Below, one piece after another: positions 47,709 through 56,003 of a DNA stretch of 64,000 bases (position 1 is its first letter; every line of letters starts with the position of its first letter). Origin of the DNA: Parahaliea aestuarii (GTDB taxonomy: Bacteria; Pseudomonadota; Gammaproteobacteria; Pseudomonadales; Halieaceae); NCBI RefSeq assembly GCF_008064635.1, contig NZ_VRYZ01000006.1:124001-188000 (forward strand), in the 5' to 3' direction. Under the pieces are notes generated by a model. That model worked only from the letters and a program-made list of their open reading frames with translations, did not search any database and was not told the DNA's origin. A program made the position numbers and the translations under genes.

Positions 47709-48626
47709 ATGAACAGTTCGCCTCTGGAACAATCACTGACCTTTATTACGGGCTACCCCCGCTCGGGCACCACCCTGCTGGCCAGCCAGCTGAACCGACT
47801 GAGCAACGTGGTGGTCGGCCCGGAGAGCCAGTACTTTCGCAGCGCCTTCAAACAGCTGAAACACGCCCGCAACGGTCGCCAGTTTCTCGACACCCTGCTG
47901 CGCGACAGGCGGCTGCGCGACTTCGGCCTAGGCAATGACGAACTGCTCGACGTGGTGCGCGCCAGCGGCTTCGACCGGTCGCGTTTCCTGCACCATTTCC
48001 TGGCCGCTCACGCGCAGCGCATGGGTGTGGCGCAGCCGGCCATTTTGCTGGAGAAATCCCCGGGGCACATTCTCTATACCCGGCAGATTCTCGCCTGCTA
48101 TCCCGATGCCCGCTTTATCTACCTGGTCAAGGATCCCCGCGATGTGGTGCACTCCAACCTGCAGGTGGACTGGATTCACTCCAATGTGCCGAAACACTGC
48201 GCTGCATGGAATATGTACAACGATGCCTTCGTCCGCCTTCATCGCGAGTATCCGGGCCGTGTTCACCTGATTCGCTTCGAGGACCTGGTGCTGGGCCAGC
48301 ACCTGCAGCTGCGCAAAATCTGCCAGTTTCTTGGCCTGCCCTACGCCCTGGATGACAACAAGCCATCCGCGGTGGTGCCGGAATGGGAAACCCGCTGGAA
48401 GGCCGAGGCCAGTGGCGACATCGATCCCGGCAAAGCCTTTCGCTGGCAGCGCGTGGAGGATCAGCATCAGCATCGCCTGGTCAGCGCCATGACCCGCACC
48501 TACCGCGAAGTGTTCAACTACGACCGGGAACCCGAGGGCGCCCACCCACGATTCATACCCCGTGCCTGGGCCTACAATAGCTCAGCCTACAAGTCCCTGC
48601 TGCGCTTCCGGCGCATCTACCTGTAG
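47709..48626 (+). CDS. PAPS-dependent sulfotransferase (second of two)
   Basis: A 305-residue sulfotransferase not closely similar to the first. The phosphosulfate loop is FITGYPRSGTTLLASQL (residues 13-27) and the 3'-phosphate site YLVKDPRDVVHSNL near residue 143. It has the larger type of C-terminal region (RWQRVEDQHQHRLVSAM) found in glycan and aryl sulfotransferases. It starts one base after the preceding stop and lies 14 bases from wzx, clearly inside the operon. A second sulfated position on the polysaccharide is the simplest role. Confidence 0.86.
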   Translation: MNSSPLEQSLTFITGYPRSGTTLLASQLNRLSNVVVGPESQYFRSAFKQLKHARNGRQFLDTLLRDRRLRDFGLGNDELLDVVRASGFDRSRFLHHFLAAHAQRMGVAQPAILLEKSPGHILYTRQILACYPDARFIYLVKDPRDVVHSNLQVDWIHSNVPKHCAAWNMYNDAFVRLHREYPGRVHLIRFEDLVLGQHLQLRKICQFLGLPYALDDNKPSAVVPEWETRWKAEASGDIDPGKAFRWQRVEDQHQHRLVSAMTRTYREVFNYDREPEGAHPRFIPRAWAYNSSAYKSLLRFRRIYL

Positions 48627-48640
48627 GAGCCGCACGCCAG

Positions 48641-49957
48641 ATGGCCAGTCTGCTACAGCGCATCGGCAACCGGGACCTGTTGCACAGGGGGGCCCAGGCC
48701 ATGGTGCTGAAAGTCCTGTCTTCACTCTGCCTGCTCGGCTTCAACCTGCTGGTTGTCCACCACTACGAACCGACTCTCGCCGGTGAGTTTTTCCTCTGTA
48801 TTACCCTGGTACTGGTGGCCAGCCAGTTCATCCGCTTTGGCATGGACAATGTACTGGTCAAGCAGGTCTCGGTACTGCGCAGCAGCAATGACCAGCAGCG
48901 ACTGGCCACCCTGTGCAGCAGCGCTCTGCTGATAACCCTCATCGCCGGCATCGCGCTGGCATCGCTGATGTATGCTGCGGCCGACTGGCTGGCGGCTGCG
49001 CTGTTTTCCAAGCCGTCGATGGCACCCATGCTGAGGCTGATGGCGCTGGCCACGCCTTTCTATGGCGTGTGCTTACTGCTGAGCTATATCAACCAGGGCC
49101 TGTCGCGGATAGGCCTCCACATCGCCAGCCTCAACCTGGGCCAGGTGACACTGGCGTCGCTGCTGCTGGCCGGGGGGGTACACCTGGCGGGCCTGCCGGC
49201 GGGTATCGAGCTGCTGGCCGGCTCCTATGTCGCCGGTTGCGCACTGATGATGCTGTATATGCTGGCGTGCACCGCCAGGCAGGTGCAATTGGGGGCCGCC
49301 AATGTGCGCGTCGACAGGGTATTGCCGCTGGTACGCGAGTCCTTCCCGCTGTTTATCGTGGCGCTGACCCAACTGGTGATGGTATGGAGCAGCCAGCTGT
49401 TCCTGGGTGCCTGGGCCAGCGCATCCGATGTCGCGATCTATACCATCGCCCAGCGCGTGGCCATGGTGACCAGCTTTGTGCTGATGGCGGTGAACAGCGT
49501 GGTGGCGCCGCGCTTCGCGGTGCATTACCACAACGGCGAGATGCGGCAGCTGGAACAGCTGTCGCGGCTGTCGCTGCGCGTCATGCTGCTGATGGCGACG
49601 CCGCTGCTTGTTGCCATGCTGTTGTTCCCTCAGCCAATTCTGTCCTTGTTCGGGTCAGGCTATGCCAGCGCGGCGCCGGTACTGATCATTCTTGCACTGG
49701 GCCAGTTCGTCAACGTGGTGACCGGGCCCGTCGGCTACCTGCTGCAGATGTCCGGACACTACCGGCAGGTGCGCAACAATACCGCGCTGGCAGCGCTTAC
49801 CGCGGTCGGCCTGAATGTCATGCTCACGCCGCAGTACGGCATTCTGGGCGCGGCGGTTGCCGCCGCAGTGGCACTGTCGGTGGTCAATCTGCTGGGGCTG
49901 TGGCAGGTGCGACGCCTACTCGGCTTCCGCCTGGCTGGCGCTATGAGGACAGCGTGA
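48641..49957 (+). CDS. Oligosaccharide flippase (Wzx-like)
   Basis: A 438-residue MATE/MOP-superfamily transporter with about 12-14 transmembrane segments, no large soluble domains, and the usual pattern of positive cytoplasmic loops. It flips the undecaprenyl-linked repeat unit to the periplasm for the Wzy-like polymerase (43122). It is the last gene of the plus-strand operon; its TGA is directly followed by the stop codon of the convergent VpsP-like gene with no base between them. Confidence 0.88.
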   Translation: MASLLQRIGNRDLLHRGAQAMVLKVLSSLCLLGFNLLVVHHYEPTLAGEFFLCITLVLVASQFIRFGMDNVLVKQVSVLRSSNDQQRLATLCSSALLITLIAGIALASLMYAAADWLAAALFSKPSMAPMLRLMALATPFYGVCLLLSYINQGLSRIGLHIASLNLGQVTLASLLLAGGVHLAGLPAGIELLAGSYVAGCALMMLYMLACTARQVQLGAANVRVDRVLPLVRESFPLFIVALTQLVMVWSSQLFLGAWASASDVAIYTIAQRVAMVTSFVLMAVNSVVAPRFAVHYHNGEMRQLEQLSRLSLRVMLLMATPLLVAMLLFPQPILSLFGSGYASAAPVLIILALGQFVNVVTGPVGYLLQMSGHYRQVRNNTALAALTAVGLNVMLTPQYGILGAAVAAAVALSVVNLLGLWQVRRLLGFRLAGAMRTA

Positions 49958-50785
49958 TCAGCCCGCAGGCGGAGGTGCGCTGATCCCGGCCCGGAGTTCC
50001 GGCGATTGACAGTAGTCCCGCAGGTGATCGAGCGCCGCGTCTTGCCGCTCTCCGGAGGAGCAGACTTCACTCCAGGCGGCATAGGAGGCCAGCATTGCGC
50101 TGACGATATCCGGATTGCGCTGCAACGCACGGTCGATGTTCTGCAGCGCCAGTTGATGCGATGAAGCATCGAGCGCCGGCCAGTGCTCCAGCGCCAGGTC
50201 AGTCGCAAACAGTTGCACATCTTCCAGCCACGGCCCAAATCGCACCACATTGTCCAGCGCCTGGCGGAATGCCGGCCCCGGTGCGCGCTGCAGCACATAC
50301 TCGGTGCGGGCAACATCCCACCAGTGATAGGGCCAGGTCGGGCGCAACTGTGCCGCGCGCTGAAACGCAGCCGCCGCGTGCCCGGCACTTTCACTGATCG
50401 TATCCAGCGGCAGGTTGTTGTTCTCGAAGCGGAACTGGTAGAGACGACCGAGGTTGGCGTGCAGTTCGGGATTGTCCGGCGCCAGTTGCAGCGCGTTGTC
50501 CAGCGACGAGCGCGCCAGCTGCCAGTCATTCTCCGAAGGAGTGTAAGTCACCGTCGCCAGCGGCGCTATGGTATCCAGAGTGGGCGGACTGTCCGTCGCC
50601 GCCTCTTCGGCCACTGCCACCGCGGCCGCCTCGGCCTCCAGGGCAGCCTGCTGCCATTGTTCCATCAGGCTCATGGCAGGCACCGATGCGATAGCGCCCA
50701 GCGTATCGCGAACAACCAGCGCTGCAGCGCCTGCTATTGCGACCAGCAAACCCGCTGCCAGCCCCTGTCCCACCCGTGTATTCAT
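49958..50785 (-). CDS. VpsP-like TPR protein of polysaccharide export
   Basis: A 275-residue protein with one N-terminal membrane helix (residues 8-28) and a periplasmic part containing TPR-type helices (ARSSLDNALQLAPDNPELHANLGRLYQF). Position and size fit VpsP, which follows the tyrosine kinase in Vibrio-type polysaccharide loci. An Ala/Glu-rich linker (about 45-70) separates anchor and repeats. The function of VpsP proteins is poorly known; a scaffold for the export machinery is likely. It is 32 bases downstream of the CpsB-type gene in the minus-strand operon. Confidence 0.82.
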   Translation of the reverse strand: MNTRVGQGLAAGLLVAIAGAAALVVRDTLGAIASVPAMSLMEQWQQAALEAEAAAVAVAEEAATDSPPTLDTIAPLATVTYTPSENDWQLARSSLDNALQLAPDNPELHANLGRLYQFRFENNNLPLDTISESAGHAAAAFQRAAQLRPTWPYHWWDVARTEYVLQRAPGPAFRQALDNVVRFGPWLEDVQLFATDLALEHWPALDASSHQLALQNIDRALQRNPDIVSAMLASYAAWSEVCSSGERQDAALDHLRDYCQSPELRAGISAPPPAG

Positions 50786-50817
50786 TCAAGTCTCTCCACC
50801 TGGAAGGCGCTCTGTCG

Positions 50818-51771
50818 TTACTTGCCGTGAATATCGCGAAGCAGCGGCGTCACGCCAGGACTGCAGCGGTCTTCCCGAAGGGCACGCAGTAATTCCCGGT
50901 GATATTGCCGCGCCAGGACCTCGGCGACATCGCTGCTGCGACTGTCACCCGGCGGTCGCTGGATGCGCTCGTCGATCACTCTGAGCAAAAGACTGTCGAG
51001 CATTGGCGACAGCGCCCCGACACCGGGGATCGCGGCGACATCCTCGCCATCGAACTGGCTGGCCGCAATCCGGTTGGGCAGGGCATCGGCCATGTCCCGT
51101 GCCCTCTCCTCGCCGACCACACGCGCGGCGGCGGCAACCCCTTCGCGCAACAGCGGGGGGCGCGCCTCAAGGTTGTGTGCATCGGTGGCGAGGATCATGG
51201 TTGCGTCCGATTCCAGCAAAGCCAGTGCCGCGCCCTGGGCCCGCTCGCCGAATCGGCCCACCACCGAGGCGGCCGTGAGTTGCATGATGCAGTCCATTTC
51301 CAGGAAGGGCGCGAGCCGGCGCGGGTCGCGCATGACGTCCTTGTTGCGTTCCGGGTGGGCGATCACCGGCCTGACCTTCATCTGCAGGAGATGCGCCACC
51401 AGCTTGTCGGCACCGAGGGGAATGTGACCGTGGGGAAACTCCAGCAACATCATGCTGTAGCCATCCATCTGCCCGAGAAACGGCACGCGCCCCTGGCGTA
51501 TCAGCATCGGAATCTCGGGGGACAGACGCACTTCCGCGGCAAAGCCGATTTCAAGCGCAATGCCCCGGTCTGCCAGCGCCCGGCGAAAGCGCTGTGTACC
51601 GTCGGCTATATCCTGCGCAAAGTTCTCCCACCGCCCGGGGTGCAGGTGGGGCGTCATCACCGCGCGCTGAATGCCGTTGTCCACTGCCGCCTGCGCCAGC
51701 GCCAGGGCTTCCTCCAGGTTTCGCGCGCCGTCATCGATACCGGGCAGAAAGTGACAGTGCAGGTCTATCAT
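50818..51771 (-). CDS. CpsB/YwqE-type tyrosine-protein phosphatase (PHP fold)
   Basis: A 317-residue metal-dependent phosphatase that reverses the kinase encoded upstream. Metal ligands are visible in MIDLHCHFLPGIDDG, MTPHLHPG, IAHPERN and ATDAHN. The catalytic part ends near residue 240, the usual length of the family; about 70 further residues (helical, Arg-rich, from AIPGVGALSPMLDSLLL onward) form a C-terminal extension. Its start overlaps the kinase stop by four bases. By family knowledge, the kinase/phosphatase cycle controls polymer length and export. Confidence 0.9.
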   Translation of the reverse strand: MIDLHCHFLPGIDDGARNLEEALALAQAAVDNGIQRAVMTPHLHPGRWENFAQDIADGTQRFRRALADRGIALEIGFAAEVRLSPEIPMLIRQGRVPFLGQMDGYSMMLLEFPHGHIPLGADKLVAHLLQMKVRPVIAHPERNKDVMRDPRRLAPFLEMDCIMQLTAASVVGRFGERAQGAALALLESDATMILATDAHNLEARPPLLREGVAAAARVVGEERARDMADALPNRIAASQFDGEDVAAIPGVGALSPMLDSLLLRVIDERIQRPPGDSRSSDVAEVLARQYHRELLRALREDRCSPGVTPLLRDIHGK

Positions 51772-53966
51772 GCCGGCGCCGAACTGTATGTCTCGTGATA
51801 GCCGCCATAGCCGTAGTCGCCGTACTTCTCCGCTTTCCTGATATCAAGGCGATTGAGCACGACACCGGTAATCGGCGAACGCGTTTGCGCCAGGTGGCCA
51901 AGGCCGATTTTCACCTTTTGTGCCGAGGTCGAATCTGCCTTCACCAGGTAGACAACCGAGTCCACATGGGTCGCTATCACCCGCGCATCGCTGACCGGCA
52001 GTACCGGCGGACAATCGACGATAACCCGGTCGTAGCGGTCACACAGTTCGTTGAGCAGTTCCCGCAGACGGCGGGAGGAAAGGAGTTCAAGGGGATTCGG
52101 CGGCACCACACCGGCACCGATGACATCCACATTCTGCCCTGGCAGCGCCACGATGGCGTCTTCGATGGCCGCTTTCCCGGCCACCAGTTCTGCCAGCCCC
52201 GCCCGCGCCCGGGGCAATTCGAGTTCGCCCGCTATGCTGGGCCGGCGCATGTCGGCATCCACCAGCAATACGCGCTCCAAGCGCGAGAAGGCCAGCGCAA
52301 GGCTGATGGCCGTGGTTGTCTTGCCCTCGTTGGCAACCGACGAGGTAATCATCATGGAGCGGTAAGGCTGGTCGAGGCTGGACAGTGCGATGCTGGTGCG
52401 CACCGTACGCACCGCCTCGGCGTAGCTGTTGTGCCTTTCATCCAGGAACAGGGGCTGCTGGCGATCGGCATTTTCCGCGAACTCCACCAGCGGCAACATG
52501 CCAAGCAGTGGCTGATTCAGTTTCTCCTCCACGTCGTCGGCACTCTTGATGGTATTGTCCAGCGCATCCAGCAGGAAGGCGGCCACAATACCGAGCACGA
52601 TGCTGAGGAAGAACGCCAGCGCCACGAACAGGCGTTTGTTGGGTTTGACCGGGTCTGTCGGCAGAATGGCGGGAGAGATGATGCGCGCATTGACCGGCTG
52701 CATATCGTCGGTCTGGGAGGTTTCCTTTACACGATCGTAGAACATGTCATAGAGCTGCCGGTTGCTCTCCACTTCCTGCTGCAGCGCGCGCAGTTCCGAC
52801 CCCTTGCGCCCCACCACGTGATAGCGCTCCTTGGCCTGGCTCAGAGCTTCGGCAATGGCAATCTCCTCCTGCTGCGCCTCTTCATAGATGGCGCGAATAC
52901 TGTCGGCCACACTGCCGATATGACGGGACAGGCTTTCATTCGCCGCCGCGAGCTCTGACGCAGCCGCCACCATGCGCGGGTGCTTCGGACCATAGCGCTT
53001 GCCGAGTTCAGCCACCCTCACCTCTGCCTGGGCCGTGGCCTGGCGGAAGGTCTGCACCAGCGAATCGTTCAATACGCCGGGCAGGGAACTCAGTTCACCC
53101 GGCGATACTGCCGAGTCGCGCAGTTGCTGTACCTGCAGGTAGGCGGTCTTGGACTGGGAGACATGGCGCTGGACTTCGATAAGGCGACTGGTCAGCTCCT
53201 CGATTTCCTGCGCCGGCAGGGACTGCAGTCCGTCCATATCGACCAGCTGTTCGCGCTCGCGAAAGCTCTGCAGGCGCGTCTCCGATGCCTGCAGGTTCTG
53301 GCTCAATTCATCCAGGCGCCGGCGCATCCAGTCGCCCGCGCGCTGGGTCACATCCATGCGCGCGTCCAGCATGCTGTCGATATAGGCCTCGGCGTGGGCA
53401 TTGGCGACCTGTGCCGCGAGTTCCGCATCGGGCGATTCAAAACGCACGTGAACCAGCTGCGTATCGAGAACGGGGTCGACATTCAGGTTCTTCAGGTAGG
53501 GCGCGGTCAGTTCCACCACCGGGTCGCTGACACCCTGCTCCGGCGCGCTCGCAAGAAAGGGCAGCCAACGGCCGATGCCACTCGCGCCCTCCGGTTCCGC
53601 TGCAACAAACTCCGGATGTTCGGTGAGGGAGAGACGCCGGATCACCCGCTCCGCCAGGGGGCGGGAGCGAAGAATTTCAAACTGGGTTTCGTAGTACTGC
53701 CGGGCTCCGGTATCAAAGCCGTAGACTTCTTCAATGGAGACCAGATTGGTGCTTTTGGATTCGATCAGCAGGGTAGCCGAGGCCTGATAGACCGGTGTGA
53801 TCGCCAGGGTCACCAACAGCGTGATCAGGCTGACAATTCCGGCGAGCCCCAGTATCGCCCATTTCTTCCTGTCGAGAACATCCAGGTAGTGCCGGAAATC
53901 CAGCTCGTCATTCCTGCCCAGGCCTTCCCGAACCGGCAGCACCGCAATATCACGCAGGTCGTTCAT
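51768..53966 (-). CDS. Polysaccharide co-polymerase / tyrosine autokinase (Wzc-like BY-kinase)
   Basis: A 732-residue inner-membrane protein. A first membrane helix (about 35-55) is followed by the Wzz-type chain-length domain and long coiled coils (about 200-390, with QSKTAYLQVQQLRDSA and VAEVLARQ-like heptads), a second helix near 460, then the kinase domain: Walker A SSVANEGKTTT near residue 545, A' motif LLVDADMRRPS and Walker B VDCPPVLPVSDA. The C-terminal tail YGDYGYGGYHETY holds five Tyr for autophosphorylation. It controls the Wza channel and chain length. Confidence 0.93.
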   Translation of the reverse strand: MNDLRDIAVLPVREGLGRNDELDFRHYLDVLDRKKWAILGLAGIVSLITLLVTLAITPVYQASATLLIESKSTNLVSIEEVYGFDTGARQYYETQFEILRSRPLAERVIRRLSLTEHPEFVAAEPEGASGIGRWLPFLASAPEQGVSDPVVELTAPYLKNLNVDPVLDTQLVHVRFESPDAELAAQVANAHAEAYIDSMLDARMDVTQRAGDWMRRRLDELSQNLQASETRLQSFREREQLVDMDGLQSLPAQEIEELTSRLIEVQRHVSQSKTAYLQVQQLRDSAVSPGELSSLPGVLNDSLVQTFRQATAQAEVRVAELGKRYGPKHPRMVAAASELAAANESLSRHIGSVADSIRAIYEEAQQEEIAIAEALSQAKERYHVVGRKGSELRALQQEVESNRQLYDMFYDRVKETSQTDDMQPVNARIISPAILPTDPVKPNKRLFVALAFFLSIVLGIVAAFLLDALDNTIKSADDVEEKLNQPLLGMLPLVEFAENADRQQPLFLDERHNSYAEAVRTVRTSIALSSLDQPYRSMMITSSVANEGKTTTAISLALAFSRLERVLLVDADMRRPSIAGELELPRARAGLAELVAGKAAIEDAIVALPGQNVDVIGAGVVPPNPLELLSSRRLRELLNELCDRYDRVIVDCPPVLPVSDARVIATHVDSVVYLVKADSTSAQKVKIGLGHLAQTRSPITGVVLNRLDIRKAEKYGDYGYGGYHETYSSAPA

Positions 53967-53989
53967 GTCGTTGTCGCCTGTCTTTGCTG

Positions 53990-54538
53990 TCAGAAGAAGC
54001 TTCGTTTCACGGTGATCACGTCACCCGGCCGGATGGTGTAGTCCAGGCCCACCGACTGTTCGCTGGCCGGGTCTTTCGCGGGTTGCAAAGCAATGCGATC
54101 GCGCAGGGCGCGCTCGGTAAAGCCGCCAGCCAGGGCCACCACCTTCTGCACCGTCAGCCCCGGCTGGTAGGGAAAGCCGCCCGGCTGGCGCACTTCACCG
54201 TCGATATAGATCGGCCGGTATTCCTCGATCGCTACCGTCACGTCCGGGTTCACCAGGTAATCGCCCAGCAGGCCGCTGGTAATGCGCGCCTCCAGCTCCC
54301 TCACCGTCAGGCCCTCCACCTCCACTTCGCCGAGCAGGGGGTAATTGACGGTGCCCGATTCACTCAAGCGGAACGACATGCTCAGGTCAGGCTCATCGAA
54401 GACCTGGATGAGAATGTGGTCGCCCGCCCCCAGTTGATAGGCGTCGGCGCTGTTCACGCCCTGTGCCGACAGGGACAGCGACAGGGCGAGCAGGGTGGTG
54501 ATCCACAGGCCGAAGGGGTTAGCAGAATTGCGCAGCAT
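53990..54538 (-). CDS. Polysaccharide export protein (Wza-like, short)
   Basis: A 182-residue exported protein with the Poly_export and SLBB domains: YQLGAGDHILIQVFDEPDLS at the mature N-terminus and the SLBB block IYIDGEVRQPGGFPYQPGLTVQKVVALAGG. A signal peptide spans about residues 8-28. No lipobox Cys is present, and it lacks the C-terminal transmembrane helix of E. coli Wza, so it is of the short type that needs a separate outer-membrane barrel. That barrel is encoded just upstream. ATG 54538 is used; a TTG at 54559 overlaps the barrel's stop. Confidence 0.9.
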   Translation of the reverse strand: MLRNSANPFGLWITTLLALSLSLSAQGVNSADAYQLGAGDHILIQVFDEPDLSMSFRLSESGTVNYPLLGEVEVEGLTVRELEARITSGLLGDYLVNPDVTVAIEEYRPIYIDGEVRQPGGFPYQPGLTVQKVVALAGGFTERALRDRIALQPAKDPASEQSVGLDYTIRPGDVITVKRSFF

Positions 54539-54555
54539 AGACAGGTCCGTCAGGT

Positions 54556-55842
54556 TCAAAGCGAAAAGGTGGCGCCGACGCGAATGACATTTTTGTCGTA
54601 CATCAGCCAGTCGACTTCGCTGTCGCTGTCGGCGATGTCCGCACCGAGCTCAAAAGCCAGCCAGCGGCGCCACTGGTAGGTCAGCGAGAGGCGGTAATCG
54701 ATAATGTCCTGCTGGCGATCGATGCCGATATAGTCCTGCTCGGTATAACTGACACTGACGCTGGACTGCAGGTTTTCCCGCCAGCCGTGGTTCCAGCCGA
54801 GGGTGTAAATCATCGTATCGATGAAGTCGCCCTCGCCGAAGGTTTCCTGTTCGGTGCGCGAGGCGTTGAGCTGGAATTCCGAGTAACTGCGGGGCAACCA
54901 CAGCACATCCACTTCCCAGTCGAGCCCGGAAAAGTCATCCCGCGCGGCATCGCTGAAATTTTTCTCGACACTGCCGACCTTGACAGTGCCGCGGGTCACC
55001 CCGGATATATCCCAGGTGGCTCCTATCAGGTAGCGTGTCTCGCGGCTGTCGAGGGAGGCGGTGCCGGCAAAGGTCTCGGCGTAGGACAGTTCATTGCCCC
55101 GCACTTCCAGCAACAGCGAAGTGGCCGGCATCAACTGGTGGTAAAACGTCAGGCCGGCCTGGTAGTTGTCGTGGTCCCGGAAGCGTGTGCGGTCGCGGTG
55201 GTTGCGATATTCGGTGCTGCGCGCCCTGGCCGACAGTTTCAGGCGATTGCCCGAATCCCGCGCACCGAAGAAGTAGTCGCCGCCGAAGGAGGAAACGTTG
55301 AAACGATCCGGCTCGGTCACCGGCTCGCCATCCGGGTCAAAACCGGGTATTTCCCCGGTGTCCGGATCAATCCCCTGGGTCATGCCCTCACCGCGTCCCT
55401 GGTGCTTCAGGGAGAGATCTGCGTCGAGGGCCAGTTTGTGGCGACGGGCCAGGTCCAGGTTCATCCCGGCGCTGAAAGTGTGGTCTTCGTAATTGTCGTC
55501 ACTGCTTTCCTGAACCCGGCCATAGTCGCCGCGATAGCCCAGGGTGTATGTCTGCCCGGCCAGGGCGTACTCGCCGTCCACGACCGGATTGATGCGCAGA
55601 ATCCGGGTACTGACCGTGTCGTCGGGGGTAAAGAACAGGTTGTCGTCCCAGGCCAGTTCGGCACGCAGGGCAGGCGCCACGCTCAGGGGACCGTAATACC
55701 ACTTGCCATCGCCGTCCTGGCTGGTAGCGGTGGCGGAGACACAACCCAGCGCCAGCGCCGCGCACAGCTGCCGGCGGCGAGCGATGCGCTCACCTCGCCT
55801 GGTGACCCTTCCCGGCGCGGTATGGGCGTGCTGATGCGGCAA
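54556..55842 (-). CDS. Outer-membrane beta-barrel for polysaccharide export (VpsM-like)
   Basis: A 428-residue protein starting at a TTG with an excellent AAGGAGG site seven bases upstream. A signal peptide spans about residues 20-42 (ALALGCVSATATS). The mature part has many alternating amphipathic strands (VAPALRAELAWDDNLFF, QTYTLGYRGDYGRVQ, YRLSLTYQW) and ends in ...VIRVGATFSL. A D-rich loop (about 150-175, DPDTGEIPGFDPDGEP) looks like a Ca2+-binding extracellular loop. It is the first gene of the export operon and the likely channel partner of the short Wza-like protein. Confidence 0.85.
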   Translation of the reverse strand: MPHQHAHTAPGRVTRRGERIARRRQLCAALALGCVSATATSQDGDGKWYYGPLSVAPALRAELAWDDNLFFTPDDTVSTRILRINPVVDGEYALAGQTYTLGYRGDYGRVQESSDDNYEDHTFSAGMNLDLARRHKLALDADLSLKHQGRGEGMTQGIDPDTGEIPGFDPDGEPVTEPDRFNVSSFGGDYFFGARDSGNRLKLSARARSTEYRNHRDRTRFRDHDNYQAGLTFYHQLMPATSLLLEVRGNELSYAETFAGTASLDSRETRYLIGATWDISGVTRGTVKVGSVEKNFSDAARDDFSGLDWEVDVLWLPRSYSEFQLNASRTEQETFGEGDFIDTMIYTLGWNHGWRENLQSSVSVSYTEQDYIGIDRQQDIIDYRLSLTYQWRRWLAFELGADIADSDSEVDWLMYDKNVIRVGATFSL

Positions 55843-55973
55843 TGCAGCTCCTCCTTGTCAGCAACGTTGCAGTAGCGGGCGCGTCAGCAGAACAGCGCCA
55901 CTGACACTGCCCGAGTCTACTCCGGGAGGCGCGACAATCCGTGTCCCAAATGGGCTACTTCGAGGAAAGGGCA

Positions 55974-55993
55974 GGTCAGGGCGATGCCTGACC
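55974..55993 (-). terminator. Hairpin downstream of dinG
   Basis: Seven-base perfect stem GGTCAGG / CCTGACC with a six-base loop, 11 bases after the dinG stop. The following minus-strand sequence is pyrimidine-rich (TGCCCTTTCC) but has no U run, so termination efficiency is uncertain. Confidence 0.4.
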
Positions 55994-56003
55994 GGAAGGG
56001 TGC

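Noticed and set aside
55945-55954. CCCA-AA-TGGG upstream of the export operon as a third copy of the EPS element
   Set aside because: Only the CCC/GGG core is shared with ACCCGTTTGGGT; four-base arms are too short to support the link.
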